The position numbers were made by a program, and so were the translations under genes. DNA of 64,000 nt from PHAA01 sp022706565 (GTDB lineage: Bacteria; Bacillota; Syntrophomonadia; Syntrophomonadales; Syntrophomonadaceae): positions 372,001 through 436,000 of the forward strand of contig JAXGLD010000002.1 of assembly GCA_040769385.1 (NCBI GenBank), written 5' to 3'. The notes beneath the pieces are model-generated. The model saw only the letters and a list, made by a program, of their open reading frames with translations. It ran no database searches and had not been told where the DNA came from. Shown piece by piece: positions 50,190 to 60,203 of this stretch; positions within the stretch are counted from its first letter, which is position 1, and the number at the start of each line of letters is the position of its first letter.

Positions 50190-51998
50190 TTAGGATTTCT
50201 TGTCACCGTCAATTTCCATTACGGACATGAAAGCATCGCGGGGAACTTCCACCCGCCCGATTTGCTTCATGCGCTTTTTGCCTTCCTTTTGTTTTTCCAG
50301 CAGTTTTTTCTTACGGGTAATATCCCCGCCATAGCATTTGGCCAGCACGTCTTTACGCATGGCTTTTACCGACTCTCGGGCAATTACCCGGTTGCCTATG
50401 GAGGCTTGGATAGCCACCTCGTACAGTTGGCGGGGAATGATGCGGCGCAATCTCTCCACCAGGGCTCGGGCGCGATAGTACGCTTTGTCCTTATGGCAAA
50501 TGGTACTCAAGGCATCAACCGTCTCCCCGTTTAGCATAATATCCAGTTTCACCAGATCCGATGCTTCATATCCCCGCATGTCATAGTCCAGAGAAGCATA
50601 ACCCCTGGTTCTCGATTTCAGTCCATCAAAAAAATCCACCAGAATTTCCGCTAGGGGAAGACTATAGCTAAGTACCACCCGGTGCGGGGTCAGGTATTCC
50701 ATGTTTATGAATTGACCGCGCTTCTCCTGGCAAAGCTCCATTATCGGACCGACATATTCGTTAGGTACCATTATGGAAGCCTTGACAAAAGGCTCCATGA
50801 CTTGGCCGATTCGCTGCGCATCAGGCCAATGACTGGGGTTGCGAACCGAAATCTCGGTCCCGTCAGTCAATATCAACCGATATATCACGCTGGGGGCAGT
50901 AGCCATCAGAGTCAGGTCATACTCGCGTTCCAACCGCTCTTTTACTATTTCCAAGTGCAGCAGACCCAGGAATCCGCACCGGAAGCCCAGTCCCAACGCG
51001 TCGGAGGACTCGGGTTCGTAGACCAGCGACGAATCATTCAATTTCAGTTTTTCCAGGGCATCCCGCAACCGTTCGAAATCATTATTCTCCAACGGATACA
51101 AACCACAAAACACCACCGGTTTAACCTCTTGGTAACCTTCCAGGGGTTGCCGGGCTGGATTCGCCGCCAGAGTTATGGTATCGCCAACCTTAGTGTCGGT
51201 TACATTCTTTATGGCGGCCGCCAGGTAACCTACCTCCCCGGCCTTCAAGCTCTCCACCGCCGTCATAAAAGGTGATAACACCCCTATCTCGGTAACCTCA
51301 AAATCCTTCCCGCTAGACATCATCCGGATTATATCACCCTTGCGTAATTCTCCTGAATCCATCCGGATGTAGGAAATGGCCCCTTTATAAGCGTCAAAAT
51401 AGGAATCGAATATCAAAGCCCGCATCTCCCCTTGCAGATCAGCCTTGGGAGGCGGTATTCTTTCCACAATGGCCTCTAGAACATCCTCGATCCCTATGCC
51501 CAGTTTAGCCGATATTGGAATAATCTCGGACTGGTCCAATCCCAGTACGTTCTCCATCTCCTGCTTTACCGTTTCCGGTTCGGCCCCGGGAAGGTCTATC
51601 TTGTTGACCACTCCGATTATCTCCAGATTCATATCCATGGCCATGTAGACATTGGCTAAGGTTTGGGCTTCTATACCCTGGGAAGCATCCACTACCAGCA
51701 AGGCTCCTTCGCACGCCGCCAGACTTCTGGATACCTCATAGGCAAAATCCACGTGGCCGGGGGTATCGATCAGATTGAGGATATAGGTCTGTCCGTTGCG
51801 GGCCGTATAATTAAGACGCACCGGCTGCAGTTTAATGGTGATCCCCTTCTCCCGCTCCAGGTCCATCTTATCCAAGAACTGTTCCCGCATCTCCCTGGCG
51901 GTTAAGGCACCCGTAATCTGCAGCAGGCGATCAGCCAAGGTAGATTTGCCGTGGTCGATATGGGCAATAATGCTAAAATTTCTTATTCGCTCCTGCAA
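50190..51998 (-). CDS. lepA: Elongation factor 4 (LepA)
   Basis: The 602-aa protein has the G domain (IAHIDHGKSTLADRLL, DTPGHVDF, NKIDLPGA) and a C-terminal LepA domain with YGGDITRKKKLLEKQKEGKKRMK region. It is a translational GTPase linked to back-translocation or initiation. TTG start behind GGAGG. Confidence 0.98.
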   Translation of the reverse strand: MQERIRNFSIIAHIDHGKSTLADRLLQITGALTAREMREQFLDKMDLEREKGITIKLQPVRLNYTARNGQTYILNLIDTPGHVDFAYEVSRSLAACEGALLVVDASQGIEAQTLANVYMAMDMNLEIIGVVNKIDLPGAEPETVKQEMENVLGLDQSEIIPISAKLGIGIEDVLEAIVERIPPPKADLQGEMRALIFDSYFDAYKGAISYIRMDSGELRKGDIIRMMSSGKDFEVTEIGVLSPFMTAVESLKAGEVGYLAAAIKNVTDTKVGDTITLAANPARQPLEGYQEVKPVVFCGLYPLENNDFERLRDALEKLKLNDSSLVYEPESSDALGLGFRCGFLGLLHLEIVKERLEREYDLTLMATAPSVIYRLILTDGTEISVRNPSHWPDAQRIGQVMEPFVKASIMVPNEYVGPIMELCQEKRGQFINMEYLTPHRVVLSYSLPLAEILVDFFDGLKSRTRGYASLDYDMRGYEASDLVKLDIMLNGETVDALSTICHKDKAYYRARALVERLRRIIPRQLYEVAIQASIGNRVIARESVKAMRKDVLAKCYGGDITRKKKLLEKQKEGKKRMKQIGRVEVPRDAFMSVMEIDGDKKS

Positions 51999-52157
51999 TC
52001 AAGCAACCTCCATCAGAATTGCATAAGTCCAGTTTAACGCCCTTCATTATACCCTATCAACGCCATCGTCTACAATCGGCCAGTTGAGGGGGGAGATTTT
52101 TAATTTTCACTGTCTTCTGGTATTATGGATTGAGAGAAATGGAGGTGATATCTGGAT

Positions 52158-52403
52158 ATGTCCGATGTCTTGCTGACTTTTCTGCTGCCTGCAGTTTTGG
52201 TGGGTTTTTATATTTCTATCAACTGGCCGGTGTTAAAGGACAGCCGCACTCAGCAGTTGGTGGTTGGCCTTGGGGTATTGCTCTATTTTTCCGGATTGGG
52301 ATTAGAAAACCTGAACCCGGCGGTAGGCTCACTGCTGAGACTAGCCGGCGCCCTCATCTTGGTGGTTCTGGTCCTGTACCAAGGCATTAAAGAGCGCAAA
52401 TGA
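52158..52403 (+). CDS. Small two-helix membrane protein
   Basis: The 81-aa ORF starts at an ATG ten bases after GGAGGTG. It has two or three hydrophobic segments (about residues 3-20, 34-46 and 58-75) and a basic tail IKERK. I recognise no family. It is divergent from lepA and convergent with the spoIIP operon. Confidence 0.65.
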   Translation: MSDVLLTFLLPAVLVGFYISINWPVLKDSRTQQLVVGLGVLLYFSGLGLENLNPAVGSLLRLAGALILVVLVLYQGIKERK

Positions 52404-52414
52404 AGATCCGACCG

Positions 52415-52446
52415 GCTGACCGATCGGGCTGACCGATCGGATCGGT
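52415..52446 (+). terminator. Tandem 13-bp repeat forming a terminator-like hairpin
   Basis: GCTGACCGATCGG occurs twice in direct succession (52415-52427 and 52428-52440), each containing the palindrome CCGATCGG, then ATCGGTTTT. The paired palindromes can fold as a strong stem ending in Ts between convergent genes. Confidence 0.55.
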
Positions 52447-52462
52447 TTTAAACTGGCCAGCC

Positions 52463-52762
52463 TCAGTATACCAGTTGGGTAAACTCAGCTATGGCCTGTC
52501 CCATTTGCCGTAACACCCTCCAAGCCTGCCTCTGCAGCGTTTGACCCAGCCTATGTTCTGTTTCCTCAATGGTTTGCCCGTTTATGCTTAAGCTTTCTCC
52601 CAGCGCTTGTACATGGATAACATCGTCACCAAATTGTACCATCACTAAGGGTGGCTGATTCAATGTCAAGCTGTTTATGCACTGGGCTGACAAGGTGAGG
52701 CCCAAACCAGCCAAAACCACTGTCACCAGAACCAGAGAAAACCGGCCCAATCTCACCCACAT
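52463..52762 (-). CDS. Hypothetical secreted or membrane-anchored protein after spoIIP
   Basis: The 99-aa protein has an N-terminal hydrophobic segment (about 8-26) that looks like a signal peptide or anchor and a short extracellular part. GGAGGGC precedes the ATG. It follows spoIIP by two bases, so it is co-transcribed and probably linked to sporulation. I recognise no family. Confidence 0.65.
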   Translation of the reverse strand: MWVRLGRFSLVLVTVVLAGLGLTLSAQCINSLTLNQPPLVMVQFGDDVIHVQALGESLSINGQTIEETEHRLGQTLQRQAWRVLRQMGQAIAEFTQLVY

Positions 52763-52764
52763 TC

Positions 52765-53808
52765 CTAATCGCCCTCCTTCACTACTTCCACCAAAATCTC
52801 GGCAAATAATTGAGCACTCCGGCTAACCTCTTCCAGATTGTTGGTATCACTGCCAAATTCCAGCAGCAATGCGCGGGGGTGGTATTCCTGGTGGTAGGTT
52901 CCGGACTTGGTGACTACTCCTTTGATAAGACCGGGATACATCTCTTCCCCCGCCTTGTAGATCTTTTCCGCGAAGGCGTAATTCTCCTTCCAATGCTGAT
53001 GCGGCTTACGTTCGTTGGTCCCTACCACAATCAGGATACGGGCACACTTCTTGCCATTGACAGTTATGGTGGAGGCCTTGCCTTCCCCGGGTATACTGTC
53101 ACGGTGAATATCGAACAGACCGATAATATTCTTATTGGCCTTTACTATTTTGGTCACCGTCTCACGGGACTTGGTATAGCTCTTGTTGTAATCGGTATCA
53201 TGGACGGTATCTATGAACTGGGCTGGTAAACCGATTTCCTGAAATGATTTCTCCAGAGTGGCGGCCACCTGGTTTATCAGACCGCGTTTACCATCCAAGC
53301 GCGCCTTACCGCTATTAGGAATGTAGGTTTCACCACTGTGGGTACAATACAAGAAAACCTGGCTTTTCTGCAAACGCGCCAACGTTTCAGGATCAACCAC
53401 CCCCGTTTCCTCAGCTTCTTCAGTCTCTTTCGCCGCCATACTCAGATCCTCCTCCGGATCAACGGCGTCATCGGCCTGGGGATTTTCCGCGAACGCCAAA
53501 GCCTGAATATGGGCGCTGAGCATTTTTTCCGGAGCCGTGGGAGCACCGTAGCCCTCATCCAGCATCCGGCCGGGAGAGTTGTCCAACCCGGCCATCAGGA
53601 CGTTGTTCTCCTGCAGCAGCATTTCAGCCTGTCTTTCTGTGATTTGCACGCCGGAGAACGGCCAGAGAAGACTTTCGAAGCTCAGGAATTGCACCCCTTC
53701 TGTGTACTTGCGGTTGAGGTCCATGCTCAAACCTACTATTATGACTACCAAAAAAATCTGTACAAACACAATTCCTTTAAGAAAGGAAAGGAAGTTTCGC
53801 CTTCGCAA
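52765..53808 (-). CDS. spoIIP: Stage II sporulation protein P
   Basis: The protein has about 347 aa. I chose the TTG at 53808, preceded by GAGGTGA; the GTG at 53817 would lie on that site. An N-terminal membrane anchor is followed by a linker and the SpoIIP amidase/endopeptidase domain: VFLYCTHSGETY, FDIHRDSIP, LIVVGTNERKPHQHW and LLLEFGSDTNN carry the metal and catalytic residues. SpoIIP degrades peptidoglycan in engulfment with SpoIID and SpoIIM. gpr, which usually lies beside it, is not here. Confidence 0.93.
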   Translation of the reverse strand: MRRRNFLSFLKGIVFVQIFLVVIIVGLSMDLNRKYTEGVQFLSFESLLWPFSGVQITERQAEMLLQENNVLMAGLDNSPGRMLDEGYGAPTAPEKMLSAHIQALAFAENPQADDAVDPEEDLSMAAKETEEAEETGVVDPETLARLQKSQVFLYCTHSGETYIPNSGKARLDGKRGLINQVAATLEKSFQEIGLPAQFIDTVHDTDYNKSYTKSRETVTKIVKANKNIIGLFDIHRDSIPGEGKASTITVNGKKCARILIVVGTNERKPHQHWKENYAFAEKIYKAGEEMYPGLIKGVVTKSGTYHQEYHPRALLLEFGSDTNNLEEVSRSAQLFAEILVEVVKEGD

Positions 53809-54005
53809 TGCTCTCACCTCGCTGCCCAGTGCTGATAAATTCTATTCCAATCAACTGCAAATAGAACAAAAAAGTGGGACAAGACGAGAACATTCTCTGA
53901 CTAGTATACCGCCAGCAAAAAAAAGCTATGCCTTGAGCATTGCAAATAATAATCCAGAGTGATATAGTATCTCTGTTAGCTTTAAATATCCAAGGAGGTG
54001 AAAGA

Positions 54006-54272
54006 GTGGCAAAAAGCAAGACTCCTGCTAAAAGAGCCCGAAATGCAGAGAAAGCCAGGGTCAGAAATAAGGCTTACAAGAGTTCTCTGAAGACCAGTAT
54101 CAAGGGATTCGAACTGTCGTTGGCGGGCGATGACATGGATACCAGCAGGGAAAAACTGTTGCAGGCAACCTCCCTGATAGATAAAAGCGTGTCCAAGGGA
54201 ATATTACACAAAAACAACGCCGCCCGGAAAAAGTCGCGGCTGACCAAGAAATTCAACGCGCTGGCAAAATAA
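54006..54272 (+). CDS. rpsT: 30S ribosomal protein S20
   Basis: The 88-aa protein starts at a GTG (54006) directly after GGAGGTGAAAGA; a longer frame from 53940 has no such site. AKSKTPAKRARNAEKARVRN and the C-terminal HKNNAARKKSRLTKKFN are typical S20. It is divergent from spoIIP and ends in a terminator. Confidence 0.97.
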   Translation: MAKSKTPAKRARNAEKARVRNKAYKSSLKTSIKGFELSLAGDDMDTSREKLLQATSLIDKSVSKGILHKNNAARKKSRLTKKFNALAK

Positions 54273-54286
54273 GAGCTTCTAAATGG

Positions 54287-54312
54287 AACCCGCTCAACCG
54301 AGCGGGTTTTTG
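54287..54312 (+). terminator. Intrinsic terminator of rpsT
   Basis: AACCCGCTC and GAGCGGGTT flank a 4-nt loop and run into Ts. Confidence 0.92.
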
Positions 54313-54368
54313 TATGTCAACGCAACTCCCATATACCTGAGGGATTATTAATGCCCCTATTAGTTCCT

Positions 54369-55346
54369 CTATAAGCGGCTGCAGATATCCACCAGCAGGG
54401 TTTCCATAACGATGCGGGGATCCTTGCTGGCGCTCTTGAAGGTAGTATCAACTTCCAAGAGTATTTCAAAGACCCTGCGGACCTCCTCCGGGCTGAATTT
54501 GGAGGATTTGTCCCGCATCTTCCGGATGGAAAAATCCTTGAATCCGGTAGCTTGAGCTATCCGGGGAATGTCGTAGTCAGCTTCGATATAGAACTTCACT
54601 TTGCTGTAGGTGACAAACTGCTGGATAATCATGGCCAGTATCATGAGATGGGATTGCCCTTGCTCCATCAATTGACTGAATGCGTCCAGCGAGGCTCTGA
54701 CATTACGATTCAGCAAAGCATCGATGAGTTTAAATACACTTATCTCCTGGCGGCTGTCCAAATGCGCATCGATTTCCGCCACGTTCCATAATTCCTCCCG
54801 ATTCAGCAGTGACAGCTTGTCAAACATATTCTCGAGGTAATACATATCCTGGCCACTGCTTGAGATCCGATTCAGCACGGGGGGGGCAACCCTTACCCCG
54901 CGTTTTTCCAGTTCCTCCAGGCTCCATTTTTCCAGATCCCTAGCCGCCAGAGGCTTGATGTTGATGACCCGGGCATGTTTCTGCAGCATTTTGGTTACCG
55001 GATTGGCACTGTTGTTTTCTTCGGCAGTCAAGACCAGAATCTGACCCTGGTAATCGTGTTGGAAGTAATCCTCAAATACCTGCCGATACCTCTCCATCTT
55101 TTTTGCACCGCGGGGTGACTTCCCGAGCCAGTTCGGATTTCTTATCATTACTATCCGGGACATGGCAAACAGGGGACTGAACTCCAGAATCTGACCCAAT
55201 TCCGACGGGGATGATTCATCACCATCTACATACAGAACCTCGGGCGGTTCTCCGACGGTGGACATTCCTGCCACAAGCTCCTCAATCTTTTGGTTGATCA
55301 GATAACGCTCCGGACCCCATAACAGGTATGCCGTATTTCCATTCAT
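54369..55346 (-). CDS. holA: DNA polymerase III delta subunit
   Basis: The 325-aa protein matches HolA: YLLWGPERYLINQKIEELV near the start, then the delta-type regions LEFSPLFAMSRIVMIRN and GQILVLTAEENNSANPV. It loads the beta clamp. It lies next to rpsT and comEC, the usual Firmicute order. Confidence 0.93.
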   Translation of the reverse strand: MNGNTAYLLWGPERYLINQKIEELVAGMSTVGEPPEVLYVDGDESSPSELGQILEFSPLFAMSRIVMIRNPNWLGKSPRGAKKMERYRQVFEDYFQHDYQGQILVLTAEENNSANPVTKMLQKHARVINIKPLAARDLEKWSLEELEKRGVRVAPPVLNRISSSGQDMYYLENMFDKLSLLNREELWNVAEIDAHLDSRQEISVFKLIDALLNRNVRASLDAFSQLMEQGQSHLMILAMIIQQFVTYSKVKFYIEADYDIPRIAQATGFKDFSIRKMRDKSSKFSPEEVRRVFEILLEVDTTFKSASKDPRIVMETLLVDICSRL

Positions 55347-55483
55347 ATTTCATGCACCTCGCCTGCCAAGCGGATTTTCCTATAATTATCTATTATACAG
55401 GTTAATCTGCGGATAGGTATAAGTGGCCTTCGCAGCCTCTTTATTGTCAGCATCCAATAGCCGGGCCATTCACCAATGAGCCA

Positions 55484-56899
55484 TCACCATTTGAGCCAAG
55501 CTGTCACTCGATCCAGCAAATTGCCGGGCATCAGCAACCGGAAACCGGGACTGCGTCGGGACGGGTAGAGGCTTTGCCAGAGGCGGATAAAGAATACCAA
55601 GGCCAGTAGGGATGACAACAATTCGGTAACTGAAAACGCCAGCCACATACCACTTATCCCCCACCAGTGCGACAGCACCAGTATCGAGGGGATAAAAAAA
55701 ACAGCCTGCCTGGTCATGGACAGTACCATAGCGCTGAATCCCCGCCCCATTGCCTGCAACACACTGCCCAGGATTATAATGGGCCCCATCACCGGCAGAA
55801 ACAGGGTCGCCAGCCGCATACAAGAGATGCCGGCAGCGATCAATTCCGGGTCGGAGGTAAACCGTTGCATCAGCCAATGAGAATTGAACTGCATGGCAAG
55901 CCACCCAATAGTGACAAAGACCAGGGACACGATTGTCGACTTGATTATGGTCTCCTTGACCCGGTCATGATTGCCGGCTCCATAGGCAAAGCCGATTATG
56001 GGCATAGTTCCTTGGGTCAACCCGTATACCGGGGTATAAAACAGAGATCGTATTCTCGCAAAGATTCCCATCACTGCCACGGCTACACTGCCGAACGACA
56101 TCAATATCTTGTTGAAAAATACCAAAAGCCCCACGCTGAATAATTCCATTAGCAGGGTTGGTAATCCGACCCGGTAGATTTCGATCAATACCAGTATGTC
56201 CGGGCGGAAATGGCCTCTTGACCAGGACAGGTAGACCCGAGACCGATACATGGTGCCCAAGGCTATTACCGAGCAGAATGCTTGGGCGACCACATCAGCC
56301 CAGGCTGCCCCAGCTAGACCCATTGGCGGCAGCGGTCCCCAACCAAAGATAAACAGCGGGTCCAGCATGACGTTGACGATTATGGCGGCCAGCGCGGTAA
56401 ACATGGGTAGGATGGTATTCCCTTCCCCTTGCAGTATATTGCCGCAGGTCATGGGGATAAAGGTGAACAGGCTGCCCAATAGAATAATGCTGAGATACTC
56501 ACGGCACAATCCCTGCAGCTCAGGGGTGCACCCAAACAGGAGCAGGAGGCGATCAACATTGATCACCCCCAGCCATGAAAACAAAAGCCCATAAAACAGA
56601 CAGATAATCAGTCCGTGCCAGGCAATGTTGTCAGCCTGGGAATAATTCTCCTGGCCCAGGGTGCGTGACAAAAGCGAAGTAATCCCCACTCCGGTGGCAG
56701 ATCCCACCGAAACCAGCAGTATCTCAATCGGCACACACAGGGTGATGGCGGCTAGAGCCTGTATGCCCAACTGGGCCACAAAAAAGGTGTCGACCAGGCT
56801 GAACAGGGAAAAAATTATCATACCAGATATGGCCGGCAGAGATAGTCTGACCATCAACCTGCCGACCTTTTCTCCCCGCAAAAAATTGTTGCTTGTCAT
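55484..56899 (-). CDS. MATE family efflux transporter
   Basis: The 471-aa integral membrane protein has about 12 predicted transmembrane segments and the MATE start ISGMIIFSLFSLVDTFFVAQLG. MATE proteins export drugs or metabolites with Na+ or H+. Substrate unknown. It lies between holA and comEC, where relatives usually have no gene. Confidence 0.92.
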   Translation of the reverse strand: MTSNNFLRGEKVGRLMVRLSLPAISGMIIFSLFSLVDTFFVAQLGIQALAAITLCVPIEILLVSVGSATGVGITSLLSRTLGQENYSQADNIAWHGLIICLFYGLLFSWLGVINVDRLLLLFGCTPELQGLCREYLSIILLGSLFTFIPMTCGNILQGEGNTILPMFTALAAIIVNVMLDPLFIFGWGPLPPMGLAGAAWADVVAQAFCSVIALGTMYRSRVYLSWSRGHFRPDILVLIEIYRVGLPTLLMELFSVGLLVFFNKILMSFGSVAVAVMGIFARIRSLFYTPVYGLTQGTMPIIGFAYGAGNHDRVKETIIKSTIVSLVFVTIGWLAMQFNSHWLMQRFTSDPELIAAGISCMRLATLFLPVMGPIIILGSVLQAMGRGFSAMVLSMTRQAVFFIPSILVLSHWWGISGMWLAFSVTELLSSLLALVFFIRLWQSLYPSRRSPGFRLLMPGNLLDRVTAWLKW

Positions 56900-56956
56900 T
56901 TCACCCTCCTATTTAAAGGTATGAAGATAGCAGGGTGATTAGTATGCAGCCCCAAC

Positions 56957-59242
56957 CTAGGGCTGATTTAAAATATGGGTCTGGATGTGATAATCATAGC
57001 CATTGCTGAAGATGGTTATGGCACCCTGCAGATCGGTGCGTAGGATTCGAGCCCCTGATTCCTGGAGAGCTGCTACCACCAGTGGGTGAGGATGTCCGAA
57101 GGGGTTGTCGGCCCCCACCGAAATGACCGCCCAAGCAGGGTCGGTTTTCTGATAAAAATCCCTGGCTAAAGATCCCTTGCTGCCATGGTGGGGTATTTTA
57201 AGGATTGTAACCGGATCCAACCGTTCGCCCATCAAAGCCAACCGGGCAGCTGACACATCACCGGTAAGCAAGGCTGTATAACTTCCATGGCTGATGCTGA
57301 GCACCACCGATTCCTCGTTTGCGTCGTCCCCGCCAGCCTGCTTTGGTGGATTCAAAATTTCCACTTGCATCCCTTCTTCCACCCGGAGCGATTGACCCGC
57401 CTCCAAATACAACGTAGGGATGTTTTTTTCCGCGGCCAAGTCGCGAAGAGGCCGGTATCCTTCATCATTCGCCAGGGCAGCAGGTATCCCCAGTTGCCTG
57501 ACCGGCATGGCGTCTACAACCCTAACCAGTCCCTGTAGGTGATCGATATCGGCATGAGTACTGATCACCAGATCCAAGCTGCGTATGCCCCGATGATGCA
57601 AGTAAGGCAGGACCACCTTGCGCCCGACATCGAATAACTGACTGCCCCCTCCATCCACCAGTACAGTCTTGCCCCCCGGAGTCTTGATAAAAATAGAGTC
57701 ACCCTGGCCTACATCGATGAACACCATTTCGAGCTCATCCCTGTCATGGAATCCTGGCGGTATGACCAGGACGACCAACCATATCAGCAAAATGCCCAGC
57801 GCCGGTTTAAATAATTTCCGGAGGCTTGCCATTTGCAGAGACAGCAACGCCAGAGCTATGAGCGCATAATACAGCCCTATGCGTACCATTGAGGGACTGG
57901 CTACATAGAGATAGGCACCGGGGAGATCCTTGATCCAGTCAACCACTGCCACGATCAAATCGATGAACATTCCCGCCGGTTGCAGAAACAGGGCAGCCAA
58001 AGCAAATGAGAAGGGGGCCAAGATACTGGCCGTGAAGCCAAGAATCACAGCCGCTCCGGCCAGGTAGGTGGTAGCTATATTGGTTAGCAGAGAACAGGGT
58101 GTAAAGATGTTGAAATGATAAGCAATCAACGGCAGGATGGCTATTTCTGCGCATACCGGAAGTAGGGCGATGTCTTTGATCCAACTGCTGCCGGGCAGCA
58201 ACGACCGCAGTTTGGGAAATAGATAAACCAGACCGCCAGTAGCCAGCATGGTCAACTGAAAGCTAAGGTCGAAAAGGGAAGCGGGATTGACCAGAAGCAT
58301 AATAATCCCGGCAATGGACAAGGCATTCAACAGACCGTTTTCCCGACCACTGAGATAGGCGACCAATCCCAACACCCCCATCAGGACGGCCCTAATTACC
58401 GGAGGCGGCCAGGCTACCATGGTGCCATAGACCAGTAATGCTGCAATTCCCGAAACAAACCGGCCCCGGTTGCCCAATCCTGCTAACGAGGCCAGCATGT
58501 TGATAAAGAGCAGCAAAAACCCGACATGCAGGCCACCTACCGAGAAAATATGGACGATGCCCGTGTTTTGGAAGTCTTCATACTGCTGGTCGTCCATATC
58601 AGCTCGCCCGCCCCAGATCATGCCCAATAGGATAGCCGCTTCCGCTTGCGGCAAAGCTTGGCGGGTTACGTCCTCTGCCTGGCTGCGCAGGCTGTCCATC
58701 CAAATTAACGGCCCGCGCCCGGCCTCAACCAAGTGAGTATTAGCACTATCGGACACTGTCAGGTTGTAATAAACACCCTGAGTGATCAAATACCGAGGAA
58801 AATCGAATTGGCCAGGATTGCCGGGTGGCCGGGGCGGCTTGAGCCGTCCCTCCAAGTACACCCGGTCCCCACGGTGAAAATCAACCGGAAACAAGCATAC
58901 CACCCGCAGCCGTTGTCTATAGGGGGAACGGTTGTTGGTTTCCACCATAAAAACCGTCTTGTCACCATTAAAATAAGGAATGCTGGCGACTCGCCCAATT
59001 ACCTTAACGACAGCCTGCTCCTCCAAATCGGCAGGAAACGGCGGCACGTTTAAGACATAGATCATGATACCGGCTAATGCCACCCCCCCTGCGGCCGCCA
59101 ATTGCCGCCGGGTTTGAGGCCTCATCAAGCCTGTCATCACGGCAATCGCCACCAGCACCGCTGTAAAAAGCCAGACTTGAAAATATGCCGCCAATATACC
59201 GCTGCCCAAACATATCAATACCGCCGGCCATGATAACAACAT
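56957..59242 (-). CDS. comEC: DNA uptake channel protein ComEC/Rec2
   Basis: The 761-aa protein has an N-terminal ComEC domain with an OB-like part and several membrane helices (competence region with FSVGGLHVGFLLLF), and a C-terminal metallo-beta-lactamase domain with VDVGQGDSIFIKTPGG and STHADIDHLQGL (HxDxDH). It is the inner-membrane channel for single-stranded DNA in transformation. comEA is next, so an uptake operon is present. Confidence 0.95.
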   Translation of the reverse strand: MLLSWPAVLICLGSGILAAYFQVWLFTAVLVAIAVMTGLMRPQTRRQLAAAGGVALAGIMIYVLNVPPFPADLEEQAVVKVIGRVASIPYFNGDKTVFMVETNNRSPYRQRLRVVCLFPVDFHRGDRVYLEGRLKPPRPPGNPGQFDFPRYLITQGVYYNLTVSDSANTHLVEAGRGPLIWMDSLRSQAEDVTRQALPQAEAAILLGMIWGGRADMDDQQYEDFQNTGIVHIFSVGGLHVGFLLLFINMLASLAGLGNRGRFVSGIAALLVYGTMVAWPPPVIRAVLMGVLGLVAYLSGRENGLLNALSIAGIIMLLVNPASLFDLSFQLTMLATGGLVYLFPKLRSLLPGSSWIKDIALLPVCAEIAILPLIAYHFNIFTPCSLLTNIATTYLAGAAVILGFTASILAPFSFALAALFLQPAGMFIDLIVAVVDWIKDLPGAYLYVASPSMVRIGLYYALIALALLSLQMASLRKLFKPALGILLIWLVVLVIPPGFHDRDELEMVFIDVGQGDSIFIKTPGGKTVLVDGGGSQLFDVGRKVVLPYLHHRGIRSLDLVISTHADIDHLQGLVRVVDAMPVRQLGIPAALANDEGYRPLRDLAAEKNIPTLYLEAGQSLRVEEGMQVEILNPPKQAGGDDANEESVVLSISHGSYTALLTGDVSAARLALMGERLDPVTILKIPHHGSKGSLARDFYQKTDPAWAVISVGADNPFGHPHPLVVAALQESGARILRTDLQGAITIFSNGYDYHIQTHILNQP

Positions 59243-59248
59243 GGCAGT

Positions 59249-59851
59249 CTACCTAACCGTTACCAGGTCCTGCAGTTCGGCATATTTTTTATCACCGATG
59301 CCGCTGACCTCCTTTAATTCCTCCGTCCGGGAAAATCGACCGTGCAGGGTGCGGTAGTCTATGATTCGCTGAGCCAAGGCGGGGCCGATACCAGGCAACC
59401 GTTCATCAAGCTCCTGAACGGAGGCATTGTTTATGTTCACCTTTCCGGTGGAGGTCGCTGCGGTTGCACCCACTAAACCCGTCATGCTGCGGTCGAGGGA
59501 GGTGGCGTCGGGTTCTTCCCCCTGCCGCGGCACCATCACAGCATCCCCGTCCCCCAACTTCTGGGCCAGATTTATCTTCTCCAGGTCAGCCTCGGGCAAA
59601 GGCCGAGCCATTTCGACTGCCTCCAATATTCGGGCATCCGGCGTTAATTTAAATACACCCGGATTGGATACCGCACCGATGACGTAAACCTGGATCACCT
59701 CCTCTGGTTGGTTGTCGGCCGCCGGAGACGGCTCTTCCAGGACTATGAGCTCTTGCTTTTGTTGGTCCCGGTACTGAGCATATTTCATGCCCCCGCTAAA
59801 GACTAAGACCATAATCAACACCACTGCCGCGATCAAATATTTTTTGTCCAT
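59249..59851 (-). CDS. comEA: Competence protein ComEA
   Basis: The protein has about 200 aa from the ATG at 59851 (TTG codons just upstream are alternatives). It has an N-terminal membrane anchor, an SLBB-type domain (VYVIGAVSNPGVFKL) and a C-terminal helix-hairpin-helix pair (LPGIGPALAQRIIDYR, then VSGIGDKKYAEL) that binds DNA. It delivers DNA to ComEC. Confidence 0.95.
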   Translation of the reverse strand: MDKKYLIAAVVLIMVLVFSGGMKYAQYRDQQKQELIVLEEPSPAADNQPEEVIQVYVIGAVSNPGVFKLTPDARILEAVEMARPLPEADLEKINLAQKLGDGDAVMVPRQGEEPDATSLDRSMTGLVGATAATSTGKVNINNASVQELDERLPGIGPALAQRIIDYRTLHGRFSRTEELKEVSGIGDKKYAELQDLVTVR

Positions 59852-59995
59852 ATCCAACAATTATCTCACCGCCCCATTTGGTTATTCTATATTTCCCTGT
59901 TATTTCCTTTTTTGTTATCTATTTCGGGTTGACTTGGCTCGATAAGGTTGATTTGGCAAGCAAATAACTCGGGAATCGTTTGTGTCAGAATTGGT

Positions 59996-60024
59996 TTGAC
60001 TTTGCAGGACAGTTATTTTATAAT
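59996..60024 (+). promoter_or_regulatory. SigA promoter of the leuS T-box transcript
   Basis: TTGACT (59996-60001) and TATAAT (60019-60024) are exactly 17 bp apart; transcription would start near 60031. The preceding part of the gap after comEA (59852-59995) shows nothing recognisable. Confidence 0.85.
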
Positions 60025-60203
60025 GGCTAATGTCAAATGAAGAGAGAATATGCGATGAATCGGAGTAGTAGGCAATCCTTAGACAGAGAGTCACCGATTG
60101 GTGGAAGGTGGCAAGCACATTGTCGAACTCGCCGGGGAGCACTGCAGGTGAATTGATTAGCCTGGAGCGGTTATACCGTTATCATTACGAGTGGTCAAGT
60201 TGT

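Noticed and set aside
52130..52390. 86-aa plus-strand ORF
   Set aside because: The 81-aa frame at 52158 has the ribosome binding site and a membrane-protein pattern; the two overlap in different frames.
53933..53968. Promoter for rpsT
   Set aside because: TTGAGC and TATAGT/TGATAT are 21-24 bp apart, too far for a normal SigA promoter.
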